A stretch of DNA of 64,000 nucleotides from Prinia subflava. Lineage: Eukaryota; Chordata; Aves; Passeriformes; Cisticolidae. The DNA is taken from positions 75,418,472 through 75,482,471 of the forward strand of contig NC_086249.1 of the NCBI RefSeq assembly GCF_021018805.1, read 5' to 3'. Every line of letters begins with the position of its first letter. Position 1 is the stretch's first letter. The translations under genes were made by a program, and so were the position numbers. The notes beneath the pieces were generated by a model. It was not told the origin of the DNA and ran no database searches. It saw nothing but the letters and a program-made list of their open reading frames with translations. Below are positions 11,015 through 22,685 of the stretch, one piece after another.

Positions 11015-11555
11015 ATTATCATTCTGGCTCTATTCAGTCCTAGTGAGGCAGCATTGGGTCTACTGTGTCCCATTCTGGACTTCCCCATTCAAGAAATACA
11101 AGGAACTACTTGAGACAGTCCAGTGGAGGGCTATGAAGATGATCAGGGAATAGACCATCTCTCTTGTGAGGAAAGGCTGAGGGATCTGGGACTGTTTAGG
11201 CTGCAGAAAAAAGAGAGGGGATCTTATTGATGCATACAAATATCTCAAGGCTGGGTGCCAAAGGGTGGGCCCAAACACTTGTCAGTGGTGCCCAGCAACA
11301 TGATAAGGGGCATCAGGCCCAAATGGAAACATAGGAATTTTGCTCTGATATGAGAAAAAAGTCATTACTTTGAGGGTGACAGAGCACTCAAACAGATTGC
11401 CCAAGTTGTAGTCTCCTTCTGTGGAGATACTCAAAACCTGCCTGTAATGTGCCCCATGCACAATAGGTGGACCTGCATTTAGCAGGGGGCTTGGAATAGG
11501 CAATTTCCAGAGGTATTTTCCAACCACAACCATTCTGCAACTCTGGAATTCTCTA
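11015..11555 (+). mobile_element. CR1 LINE 3' fragment
   Basis: Sense-orientation CR1: tggacttccccattcaagaa, cagtggagggctatgaagat, ggatctgggactgtttaggc, cagtggtgcccagcaacatg, cagattgcccaagttgtagt, and a decayed tail ccacaaccattctgcaac. About 540 bp, diverged and 5'-truncated with no intact reverse-transcriptase frame. Confidence 0.85.
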
Positions 11556-13896
11556 TTTTGTACTTGTGTATGTGAGGTGTTAGCGCAGCAGTCCCCCAAC
11601 AAGTCTTTTTGAGTTTTGAGTCACGCTTACTTTTCTACACAGAAGAAAATCTATGTTCTGCCAAGACAAAGTATGCATAGATTTGTTAGTCTGCTCTGCA
11701 CCCCATTTGGTGGTGCTATATTTAAACTTAGGACATATCAAATTAGAATCGTGGTATTTGCAGTAGTCTTGATATAACAGGAAATCATCCACGGCATAAC
11801 ACTTACAGCCCCTTGGTGTAGCTAATAAAGAAGCACGTTTTATTGTGATCTAGCTCTACACATTTCTAGACATTTACTTGATGTTATTATTTGTGATATT
11901 TAAGATCTATTTGAAATAATAAGAATATACTGCATAAAGCAATGCCCTCAAAGGATATTTAAATTTATATCTTAAAGTAAGTTTTTTCTTGCTGCTTATA
12001 CTGAAAACCTTCACAAGTAAATATTTTGGAGCAAATTATTTCCATAAATGTTTCTTTATAGGCCCTTATCTTATGATCTACAGACATAATTCACTCTAGG
12101 CATGTGAATTTTTGGCAGCTGAACCCATATGCAAAGTTATAGCAGTGATTAACTCAGTAGAAAGATATTTGCAACACTTTGTCCTTTAGTTTTTTACTTT
12201 TGACTTAACAAAGGCTGCTACCAGCTATGAGCAGGATACAAACAATAGGCACAGAATTATTGTTGGGGATGGCTTTTACCTCTAGTCACTTATGAATTAA
12301 ACATCTAATGTCTCACATTGAAAACATTTTAAAAATAGTTTGCATATAAAAAGGATGACTGTAAAACAGATTTCAGTGAAGAAATCTTCAGCGTGTTGTG
12401 AGCATGGCAGCTTTGCTGCTCAGTAAAACTTTGCCAGAAGTACATCACCCTTTGCGTTGTTGTCTGACGGAATCTGATGGCCTAAATTTAATTCCGCATC
12501 TCCTCTTTAGTGTTTGCTGTTGGGTATGTCTACACCTTCAGAGGCACCTAGATATTAGAAAACACGGCAAAGTAAATGGAATGTGGATTATTTGAATGTG
12601 AATTTTCATGTGGGTTCCCCCATGAAAGAGAAGCCAGAAATGTCCTTTTTCTTTAGCCACTGATGAGCTCATTGGAAAAAGTCTCCTACCATGCTCTCCC
12701 ACAAAAACTGTGGCCACTGAAATAATGCTACTATTGAAAAGTATGAGATGAACACAATTGCAACAGGAAGAGCTTCAGCAGGGACTGTGCTAAATACTAA
12801 GAACTCAGTGCTAGAAAATGATTGTTACCTGGCTGTACTTGGAGTTAAACATAAAACTCTCATCTTCTTGGAATAGCACCCTGATGCTTTTAATCTAAAC
12901 CAAATTGAAACACTGATGTCTGCTTCTTGGTGTCAGGGAAAGAGATTAAGGGGAAGGAGAGATCATTGTCATCTTTCATATCACAGAATGTAATTTGAAA
13001 AGGTCAGAGTGACACCAGGGAAAAACCTGAATGAAGAAAGGATGTACCAGCTACTGGTACCTCAGCACAAGCTGTAACGTAGAACTGGCACCACAAGCAA
13101 GGTTATAACAAGGAAGATGCTTCAACAGAATCTGTGGTGGCCAGCAGCAACCCTGTAACTGTGGCTTGTTTAACCCAGTTGGGACTGCACACAGGTTTAC
13201 ATTTTAAAGACAGGAATTAAGTGTGGAAAGGAGCTTGATGCTGCAAGTTTTGCTGTCTAACCGTTTCCATTGAGATGCACAGAGAGAATCGAGTGTGTTT
13301 GGAAGGCCAGACCCAGGTGACAGCACAAAAACCTGAGCAATGCTCCATACCATATAAATAGCCTGAATCATGCAGAAGTTTTCCTATCTTAAAACGAATA
13401 AACAAACAAACAAGAAAGGATACATTGCTGCTAGGCCTTCAGATGCCTAAATAATGAGACCTCTTCCTGTCATTGTCTCTATTGCAGGCAGGCACTCCAT
13501 GGTATTAGTAACTTTACTAATGTGGGTAATTTAATTTCAGTCTTATTTTTAATTGTTATCATCCTCTAATTTTTCTTTAAATGTATTTCCCCAGTGGCTA
13601 AAAGATTAATGATTACCCTCCCATTAGGGAGGAACAAAAAGACTGCTTCAGCATTATTTATTTATTATTCTTTTTCTTAGGTGGAAATTGAATTATCTAC
13701 TCCCCGTTTAAGAGCCTTCTAGTGAAAATGTCACTTGCCACGAACTAAATGCTCTTTAATAGCAGCAGTACATGTGTTCCTTAATAGTAACAGGACATAG
13801 CTAGCTAGCAGAGGAGAATAGGAGGAGAGGACAAAAAGCAAACTTGGGTGTAGAACTGTGCACGCCTACACATGGAAATAGATAAGAACCCTACAA
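11556..13896. other. Intergenic, no gene seen
   Basis: AT-rich unique DNA. No coding exon, RNA gene or clear repeat identified. Confidence 0.5.
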
Positions 13897-13910
13897 GGTT
13901 AATACTCTGT

Positions 13911-13957
13911 GCACCCTTAGCAATGTGGTCACATCTTTCTTGGGGACACTCCTAAAG
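13911..13957 (+). repeat. Left arm of 47-bp inverted repeat
   Basis: Its central 22 bp (13919-13940, beginning agcaatgtggtcacatcttt) are the exact reverse complement of 14491-14512. The pairing weakens but continues to about 13897 on the outside. Confidence 0.9.
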
Positions 13958-14473
13958 AATGGGATGCCATCCGGAGGGACCTGGACAATTTTGAGGAATG
14001 GGTCCATGGGAACCTAATAATCTTCAACAAGGCCAAGTGTAAGGTGATGCACCTGGGTCAGGGCAACCCCTGGTAGCAATAACGGCTGTGGGATGAGAGG
14101 ATCAAGAGCAGCCTTGATCCTCCAGCCCTGCCAAGAAGCACTTGTGGGTGATGAGAGGCTGGACATGAGCCAGCACCGTGCACTCACAGCCCAGAAAGCC
14201 AAATGTGTCCTGGGCTGCATCAAAAGCAGCGTGAGAGCAGGACCAGGGAGGGGATTCTGCCCCTCTGCTCTGCTCTGCTGAGACCCCACCAGGAGTGCTG
14301 CACCCAGCTGTGGGGTCCCCACTACAGGAAAGGGAAGGATCTGTTGGAGCAGATTGAGAGGAGGCTGCAAAGATGAACAGAGGGCTGGAACTGCTCTGCT
14401 ATGAAGACAGGCTGAAAGGGTTGGGACTGTAGAGCCTGAAGAAGAGAAAGCTCCAGAGAGAACTCATTGTGGC

Positions 14474-14520
14474 CTTTAAGAGTGTCACTGAGAAAGATGT
14501 GACCACATTGCTGAGGGTGC
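14474..14520 (-). repeat. Right arm of 47-bp inverted repeat
   Basis: Reverse complement of 13911-13957 at about 89 percent identity by eye. It begins where the CR1 body departs from the family consensus, just after tggcctttaag. Confidence 0.9.
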
Positions 14521-14534
14521 ATTGAGGATTAACC

Positions 14535-16194
14535 CATCTGTTCTCATAAGGTTGTCTGTCCTAGACATAAGATGAATGGGGGTTTTTTTTGGTAAAATCT
14601 TCTAACTTCTGCTGATGAATATATGAAATAACCCCACTAAAATATCCCATGCTGTCCATGTTATAAAGCTTTCCTCTTACCTTATTCTAAGGAAAATTAC
14701 CCAAAGTTATGAGAATATTCTAAGGAAAATTACTCCTGTATCAGAAGGTACATCAAGATCTTCAAAGATTATTGGAGTTCCCCAGAGTTCAGGCTGGGCA
14801 AATTATTTATGGTGGTTGCTAGAGGTTGCTATCCAATATCACAGTATTGGTGGGGGGGCATCCAAAGAAAAAGCAAAGTAAATTTGTCAGTCCATTGAAT
14901 TTATTAGCAAAATGACTCCTGAACTCATGCTATGCCATTATGCGGTCTCCTCCATGTTATCTTTGTTGAAGTTTGGAGTTACACAAACTCTTTCTAACTC
15001 TCTGAGCTGCACGTATGATATAGAGATTTTCACCAAATTTTCTTTTACTTGGGATATCACTATCTTCCTATGTTTGCTCATTCTGCTGTCCTATGCAGAA
15101 ATGGCCAGAGTGCTCAAGCAATTCCATTCCTCCTGATGGGAGTCTCAAGCACTTTTATTCATTTATAAGTATCCACAAGAAAGATTTCCTAAGGGAAGAT
15201 TTGGCTTAATGCTAGCCAGCCCTTGGGACGAGGAGGGTGGCTACAACATGGAGGGTGGGGGCACAGGGACACCTGTGTGTCTCCCCCCCAAACTCTTCCA
15301 AGGCGGTCGTGGGTGTTACTGAGGACTGTGTCAGCATTGCACTCCCATTCCTGGCCCATCAACCATCCCTCAAGATGGGAAAATAAAACCTAGCCACCTT
15401 GCACACTGGCCAAACCCCTAGAAAAGGGCATGCTGCCTGCCTGAGAATGGGGCAGCATCTGGCACGTCTGCCATGTCCGATGGAGCCCCAGAGCACCCAG
15501 TGGGCTGTGCAGCTTGCCATAACCTCCAGAGTATGCATATGTGTGTGAGACACAATCTGGCCCATCATTTCATAAAATCCCCTTAGTTTAGCAGAAAAAT
15601 AGTGAGCTGATACTTAGGAAAATATTTTCTTTTTCTAATTATTATTGTTTTTTACCTATTCTCAAAGTGGATTGTGTGCATAAGTGTCAATAAAAACAGA
15701 TTGGAAAGAAGTTACTAAAAGAAGAAAAAAATTATTTCTGTTACAAAAGCTAGATTCATCTTTCTAGAAGGGGAACTGGAAAACATGCTAGAACGTACCA
15801 CATTGAAATGTAGAAGCTGTCAGCTCCATCATTTCCTTTTTCAGTCTAGTATTAATTACAGTGGACTTACAGCAATTTCACTTAATACTGAAGGGATCAT
15901 ATTAAGATGGGAATAAAGGTTGACAAAGTATGTGTTTTATTCAATTTGCTACTGTTTTAAAGAAAGAGGTATTAAACTTTCTGCAAGTTATTAGACTGTA
16001 TGCATTGAAGAAAAAGAATGAAAAATTTTAAAGCATAATATGACATTGATTTCTATAGCAAAATGGAAATTTGGTCTGAAGTTCAGCGAACTATAGCTTA
16101 TTTTCGTTATAGCTACTTCTGCTGGGAGACTCTATCAAGATTTAAAACTGCTGCTGAATGCATCCAGTGAAATGGCAAATCTCTGTACAGTTAT
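14535..16194. other. Intergenic, no gene seen
   Basis: Unique DNA. An imperfect local duplication lies at about 14687-14730 (two copies of attctaaggaaaattac). Nothing else is supported. Confidence 0.5.
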
Positions 16195-16255
16195 AAGCAC
16201 ATAAGAATGGGAACACTGGAACAGACCGAAATACCCTATTCAGTGATTCCCCCTA
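16195..16255 (+). mobile_element. Ancient amniote CR1-related relic (short)
   Basis: The order agcacataagaatgggaaca, ctggaacagaccgaaatacc, ctattcagtgattcc resembles an old CR1-group repeat motif common in turtles and crocodilians. Only about 60 bp align, so the call is tentative. Confidence 0.45.
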
Positions 16256-18431
16256 AACTTAAAGAAAATGAGTAAGAGGACAAGTACTTACACAACCACT
16301 GAAAGAGAGAGCAGTCCCCTTTGCTGAGCAGCAAAGAAGGCCTGGGAAGGCTGTGAGAGGGTCCAGCCTCTCCTTCCCTTCTGCTATGGTCCCGCTCTGC
16401 TCTGGGTGTCAGTCAGAGTCACCACTCTGCCTGAGGTCCAGATGCCAAAATTTCAAGAGGTTTAGGTACTTAAAAAAAAAAAAATCATCCAGGCTGGTAG
16501 TTTGGAAGCAATGAGAAAGTTTCTGGTGATTAAGGAATTAGTACCCCATTGGCTGAAGGGCCAAAATTGCATCCTGTGGTACCCAGCATTCCAGGGAAAG
16601 TCAACTCTTCATAACTCTCAGATTCTAGCAATCTGCAGCCTAGAGTTAAATGTTAATTGATATTTAATTGTATGTAATAAATCTATATATAAAGATTCTG
16701 CATGCCAACTTAAGCATATTAGGATCTCTAAAATACTGTAAAATATATGTGTTATTGATTTATTTTATCTAAAGCACTGTTAAATGTAGAACTGCTTTCT
16801 ATATGGGAAAATATAATTTATGTTTCCTAGAAGTTACAACAAAGTATTGGGCATTAGGAGGCTAATATTCTCTTCCCTATCTGCCAGGGAAACCTTATAA
16901 CCAGGACTCAGAGCCTGACATTGATAAATGAGTTAATTCTGTAGTGTTTGCCCCGTATTCCTCAAGTGGAATTTTTAAATGGAGATTAATAACTGCTCTC
17001 CTCTCTGAGGTTTCAGATGTCCCAGTTTTACAATGTCTAATATATATGTACACACAGCATTTGAGAACTTTGAGAGAAAAATACCAAATGTAGTTGAAAA
17101 TTATATTAGGGCCTTTTAGCCAGCTTGCATGCATGGTACAATTTATAAAGCTGATGATGAACAAAGCCAGGCAATTTAGAGATTCTAGTGGATGACTAAA
17201 CACTGAATGAATATGAATAAAGGGGTATGAATATGATTTTGTTTTGTTTTGTTTCTTACAAGCAATAGAAAAGTATTTCAGGCATATCCAAAATTGTTTA
17301 TAAAACTCTTGGTAAACTGAGGTGTTGAAATGTGTGCTTTGGATTTCATAAGTGTTTTTTCAGACCTACTTACTTCATGGTGTCTTCCAATAAAGATGGA
17401 GGGAATTTTGAAACATCATTTTAAGAAAAATATATTAAAAAATTCATCCTTAAAAAGCTTTTAGCTTATTTTTTTATATTTACCAAGGTCAGGAGGTGAT
17501 CTAAGAGCATTCTAAGGTCACTGGGTGGTTTTTTTGCATTTAAAGAAAATAAAAGTTTTAGCACTACTACAACAGATAGGGGGATGTCCCAATATATTCA
17601 GGACATTTTAAGTGATAATAGTCACATAAAATCCTGTACAATAAAAACGGTGTTAGTTCTTCTGATTCATTTTTAAAGCAAAGAACATTACCATGTTTTC
17701 CAATTCATAGAACATTTCCAATCTTTCATAGATTGGCATGACTATTTAACTACATTTTCCAGTTCTCTCACCCTCATACTTGATGTGAAGTAAGGAATAT
17801 GCAAAGATGCATAGGATCCTTTACCAGCTTGTTTCTCTTTTAAATCAAAACTTCTGATGATTAAAAAAGAGCAGCAAAAAGAGAGTACAGCTCGAGGCTA
17901 TGATATAATGCACTTAGGGGTCCCAAAGGCAATATTCTTAACATCTACAACCAACCCTGAAACATAACAGAGGAATGTAAATGTTAGGGCTGGGCTCTTA
18001 AATTCAAGGTTCTTGACACAGTGCGGGCTGACAGCCTTTGAATTTATAAAGACCTCCTATCTAAACAACCAAATGAGCTAAAGATCACTTAGAATAATTA
18101 TTTTGATCTATACTTGCAAAGCAGCAGCAACCTATGAGAAACTATTACCATGTACATACCCAAGGGATTATTTCATCTGATCATATGTGGTTTCATCATC
18201 TGAAAATTGCTCTTCCATGCATAGCTGGAGACTAGTTTTATCTGTAAAAGTGTGTGTCAGGGGATTCATAACCCATTTTAAGTATTTGTGTATAACTGCG
18301 TACACTTAACATGTTTTACAACAGACCAAGAAATTTTTCTTCCTCATGACATTTTTTCAAAGACTGAAATACTTGAGTCTTTACTGGAAATACCTTCTCT
18401 CAGTTCAGGGCTTTTCCCCAGAGTATTATTT
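16256..18431. other. Intergenic, AT-rich, no gene seen
   Basis: Strongly AT-rich from about 16600 to 18400. No exon, RNA gene or repeat family recognised. Confidence 0.5.
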
Positions 18432-18510
18432 AAAAAAAAAAAAAAAAAAAAAAAGGCAGAACAAAAAACAAACCAAAACAAACCATCACCACCACCACCG
18501 AAAACCAACA
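18432..18510 (+). repeat. Poly-A (23) followed by A/C-rich run
   Basis: Twenty-three A residues (18432-18454) are followed by aacaaaccaaaacaaacc and a short CAC/CAT-type run. The lysine-rich frames across it are artefacts. It could be the decayed tail of a retroposed sequence, but no body is recognisable upstream. Confidence 0.85.
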
Positions 18511-18989
18511 AAAGGAAATATTTTTGATTTTCTGTGGATGCCTAAAAAGTCCAAGGAATGAGTAACAGAAATTTCTTTGGAGACCAAGGGCACTTTAATT
18601 TTTTGCAGTAACAGTACCTAAGGAGTGTCTAATGGCCCCTGTCAAATTGATGTGCTCATTGGCATGGCTATTGCACAACAGCTCTGAGTTCAGCACAGAG
18701 CATGTTAGCAACACCTGCCTTCAGTCAAAACTGTCATGACGTTGGGCCAAGGTGACCTCTTCATTTTGTCATATGGGTCGTTGAAAAACATGCACAGTGT
18801 CCACTAGGATGCCTGAATGAGAGCTTAGGGCTCTCTCCTGCCTCCCTGTTCTTTGCATGGAAAACTCAATCCCTCTGTGGGGGGCTGCCCTTCACAGCCA
18901 TGAGGCTTTCAAGGGTGGCATCAGCTGTTCTTTAATGAATTAATTTTTGTTTTTCCCAGACTATAAACTTATTAACTTTCATTCTGAAA

Positions 18990-19158
18990 ACTAAAAACAA
19001 ACAAAAAACAACAACAAAAAACCCCCACAAAAACAAACCAAAAACAAATACCAAAAAACCCCACCAAAAACCAAAACCAAAAACAGAAAAACGAAACCAA
19101 AACAAAAACCAAAAACCCAAACCCAAACCCAAAACCAACACCAAAACCAAAACCAAAA
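18990..19158 (+). repeat. A/C-only low-complexity tract (AAAACC-like)
   Basis: About 170 bp almost entirely of A and C with irregular units such as aaaacc, aaacccaaaccc and accaaaacc. The complementary strand is G/T-rich, giving spurious Leu/Gly/Phe-rich frames. The central cccaaacccaaaccc resembles interstitial simple repeats, not true telomeric TTAGGG. Confidence 0.9.
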
Positions 19159-19814
19159 TGCTTCTAAGGAATTTAAGAGCTTGAGAGTAGGCTTTGTTTA
19201 AATTCATAGTTGCTTCTGCCACCAAAGTTGACATGAATTCCTTAAAATTCAATATATATCACATCTTTTATAATACAGATATGCTTATTGAACACATATT
19301 CTTGTCTGTGAAATGTAAAGAGGTTTATTTCCAAAGGTTTTTATGAGCACTAGCTGCATCTGAATTATTTTCTTTCTGAGTAAATGCATGTTTTACAACA
19401 GCCCTCTAATACCTCAGGAGGGTTAGAAGGACACTGGAAAACTTTTTAGCACCCTGGGAGGTATGCAAGTACTTCAGAGGATCAAAGTACAGAAATCAAA
19501 AATATGCATCTGAATGAATTTCTCAAGCAAGGGAAGCAAAATCAGTGGTTTATTTGGACCAGTGGAAAGTGTAGTAATGAAAACAACAGACATTTTAAGG
19601 TTGGAAAGTTATTTAACTGCTGGCTCATGGTAAACCAGAAACGTATTTCTGATTGCACTGAAGAAAACCATCCCCAGACTGAATCAAGCCAATGTCGTGT
19701 CAGTTTGCTGTCACCTGACAATGGACAGTAGCTCTGCTTTGGGAAAGACATACAAAACAGGACAGATAAAACCCAATTCTTTTCCAGATACAAGCTTTCG
19801 TTTTCAAGCAGCCT

Positions 19815-20540
19815 GAGGTTTATGGACTTCCTCAGGCAGAGGGTGCATTCACATCATTGATCTTAATATCTATTGATGGAGCTTCTTCTCATGCATTTGT
19901 CTAATGGATTTTTGAGCCCATTTATATCTTTGACCTCCACAGCTTCCTCTGGCAATGAGCCATACAATTTAATTATGCATTGTGTGATAAAGGATTTCAT
20001 ATTGTTTGCTTTAAACTGACTGCCTGATCATCTGAGTGCTTCTCTGTATTTTAGAATACACGTGACAGCAAATAATAATTTAGGCAGCCTATGACTTCAT
20101 GTACATCCATCATATCTCTCTTCCCTCAACTGCCTTCCAGACTTAAGTGTCTTAGCCGAAATCTTTTTCTTCCTACCAATTCCATTCCATACTTCTAATC
20201 ATCTCTGTAGCTCTTTCCTGTGTGTTTATTGAGCTCTCAAGCTCTTTGAGATGGAAGAGAACAGCAGGATGCTTCGAGGGTATGGGTAGAACACAGATTG
20301 TGTACTGATTCTCTTTCGTTCTATTAATTTCCTCATTGTTCTTAGCACTTGTTTATCTTTTTGAGCTCTGCTGAGCACAGAGCTGGAACCTTCACTAAAC
20401 TATTTGCAGTGACACTGAGATCTTTAGTGTACGGATAATGGAAAAATTATGCACTGGTCTTGTGTGTATTTTCATGGCTTTCCCTATGCCTATTATTTTA
20501 TATTTGGAAATAGAATGCATTAAAAAGAAAATATAAAATA
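19815..20540 (-). mobile_element. Ancient CR1-type LINE, antisense
   Basis: Read on the minus strand, this is an old CR1-group element of the kind widespread in turtles and crocodilians. Plus-strand landmarks in order are catgcatttgtctaatggat, gacctccacagcttcctctg, gcaatgagccatacaattta, catccatcatatctctcttc, gtgacactgagatctttagt. It is heavily mutated and lacks any long frame. It is likely older than the other CR1 copies here. Confidence 0.7.
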
Positions 20541-22040
20541 AATTCTGTTGGCTAAAATAATGCTATAGAAACTACAGAATTTGAACTAGAACTAGACTCA
20601 TTCAAAAATATAACTGATTTAATGTGAGCAAACAGGAGTCCACAACTTGACATAGTTGGGCTTCATTATTATCTTGCTCTGAAATGCCAACAAACAAGTT
20701 TGTAGACTTGCTAATTCATTGGCATGTTTCTGAGCAGTACTAAACTTCCCATCTCTGGCTGATGTCAAAAGGAGTCAAGACTGGCTAGCCCTCATAGAAA
20801 CGGACCTGAAGAGTATTTTTCTGGTAACTGTTTATACTATGTGACATTGTCACTTCCATACTATTTGTGGAGCTTGATGCTGGGAAAAATGAATTTCTAG
20901 AGAGGTTATGAAAGATCAAGGATGCTATAATGTCATCATAATTACATGTAACTTGGGCATCAGTATTACATAAAAGCATATTGAATGCTTACTTAACATA
21001 ACATTTGAATAAATCATGTTTAAAATCATGTTCACTGAAACATTTATTTCAGCTAGAGCTACATAGTTTAAGCTGCTCATACATAAACATTTTCAGCATT
21101 ATTTATGAAAACCTGGCTTGCATCCACTTAATTTATATTTTAAAAAATAAGAGATAGCTATGTGAATCATATTTATAGCGAAAACCTCCATCGTCTGCTG
21201 CTTACTGAGGTTTCAGTAGATCTACAATGGTAATTCAATAACTGTGTCTACAATATCCTGGGAATTTTAAACACAGTTTCCCATTTTTGCATTTGACATT
21301 TCTGTCTGTACTTTCTTACTTTTCTTGATAGGCTTCTAGGTACTAAAAATAATTAGTTAGTGCCTATCACGCTATGTGACAGTGATGCCCTTGAATACCT
21401 AACATGGTTAGCAAGGGTTGAACCTCCTAGGAAAAGTGAATTTTATTGACTCATTGATGCAAGTGCCTCACTGCTTCTGAAGTTTCTGGAGGGAGAGTTT
21501 GCAAAGTGGGTTGAACAGTCTTGAGGTGGAAGTCCAGAATTAGCTGTTCTAGGGAGGAAGAATTACAGCTGGGCTTTGCCCAACCAGTAGTTACTGCACC
21601 AAAGCCATGTAGAATGGGCTCACTCGGCCTCTGTTGTGTATTCTGGGTCAACCAACAACTCTATTTTCTTCATTTCAAAGTGAATAAGGCTCAAACATAA
21701 TGAGGTGTACATTCCCCGAGCCACTGGAGAGGGATATGATCCTCACATTTGTTTTTCTTCCTGTTTGTAAACAGCTTGAGTGAGGTGTACTCTGAGAATT
21801 CTTCCCAGAGTAGAAAAAGCAAGTATTTTTTTCTCAGTGGTGGCCTTCCATGTTCAGATACTTTCAAATCTGAGGCTAAAATATCTCACTTCCTTACTGT
21901 TAGCACTGTCTAACAAGCTATAAAATTAGCCTTTGTATCTATATTTTCATGCTGAATCATTTTGTTAGATACATAACATCAGAGTATGTAACTCATAACA
22001 AGAGTACTTGTTAAGCATCCTGTGATTCATTAGCACTGAA
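20541..22040. other. Intergenic, no gene seen
   Basis: AT-rich unique DNA with no recognisable feature. Confidence 0.5.
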
Positions 22041-22685
22041 GAATAGAATCATAGAATGATTTGGGTTGGAAGGGACCTCAAAGATCATCTAGCTCCTACT
22101 CCTCTGCCATGGGGGGGACACCTTCCACTAAAGCAGGTTGCTCAGAGCCCCATCCACCCTGGCCTTGAACACTTACAGGGACGGGGCATCCACAACTTCC
22201 CTCAACAACCTGTTCTAGTACCTCACCACTGTCATAGTTTGATTTTTTTTTCTAATATCTAATCTAGATCAACTCCCTTTTAGTTAGAATCTATTTGTCA
22301 TTGTCCAGTACTACATCTTCTTGTAAAAAATTGCTCTCCATCTTTCTTACTTGTTCTCTCTCAATTGGAAGGTTGCAATTAGGTCATCCCAAAGCCTTCT
22401 CTTCTCCAGACTGAACAAACCAAATTGTCTCAGCCTTTCCTCATAGGAGAAGTGCTCCAGCCCTCTGATCATCTTGGTGCCCCTCCTCAGGACTTGCTCC
22501 AACAGGTCCATCTCCCTCCTGTTCTGGGGACCCCAGGGGTGGATGCCCCACTGCCTGTGGGGTTTCACCTCACCCTGCTGGCCATGCTGCTTTTGCTGCA
22601 GCCCAGGACACGTTTGGCTGTCTGTGCTCCAAGTGCACATTGCTGGGTCATGTCCAGCCTCTCCTCTCATCCACCATCACTGCCT
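22041..22685 (-). mobile_element. CR1 LINE 3' segment, antisense
   Basis: The plus strand begins gaatagaatcatagaatgat, then ttgggttggaagggacctca, the reverse complement of a canonical avian CR1 3' end. It continues through the upstream CR1 sequence (ccttctcttctccagactga, ctttcctcataggagaagtg, ccaacaggtccatctccctc) to about 22685. It is one of the best preserved copies in the window, although the section near 22540-22570 departs from the usual consensus. No intact pol frame. Confidence 0.9.

Larger units (their letters stand above)
13897..14534 (+). mobile_element. CR1 LINE fragment bracketed by an inverted repeat
   Basis: The body (about 13961-14475) is a good sense CR1 segment: tgccatccggagggacctgg, ttcaacaaggccaagtgtaa, ggtgatgcacctgggtcagg, gcccagaaagccaaatgtgt, ggctggaactgctctgctat. 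It covers a region upstream of the usual 3' end and has no CR1 tail. Instead its ends form an inverted repeat: 13911-13957 pairs with 14474-14520 with about 5 mismatches in 47, including 22 perfect bases. The left arm resembles the CR1 sequence that would precede the body. Confidence 0.8.

Noticed and set aside
14014..14370. A 118-codon minus-strand frame.
   Set aside because: It is antisense to the CR1 body at 13961-14475.
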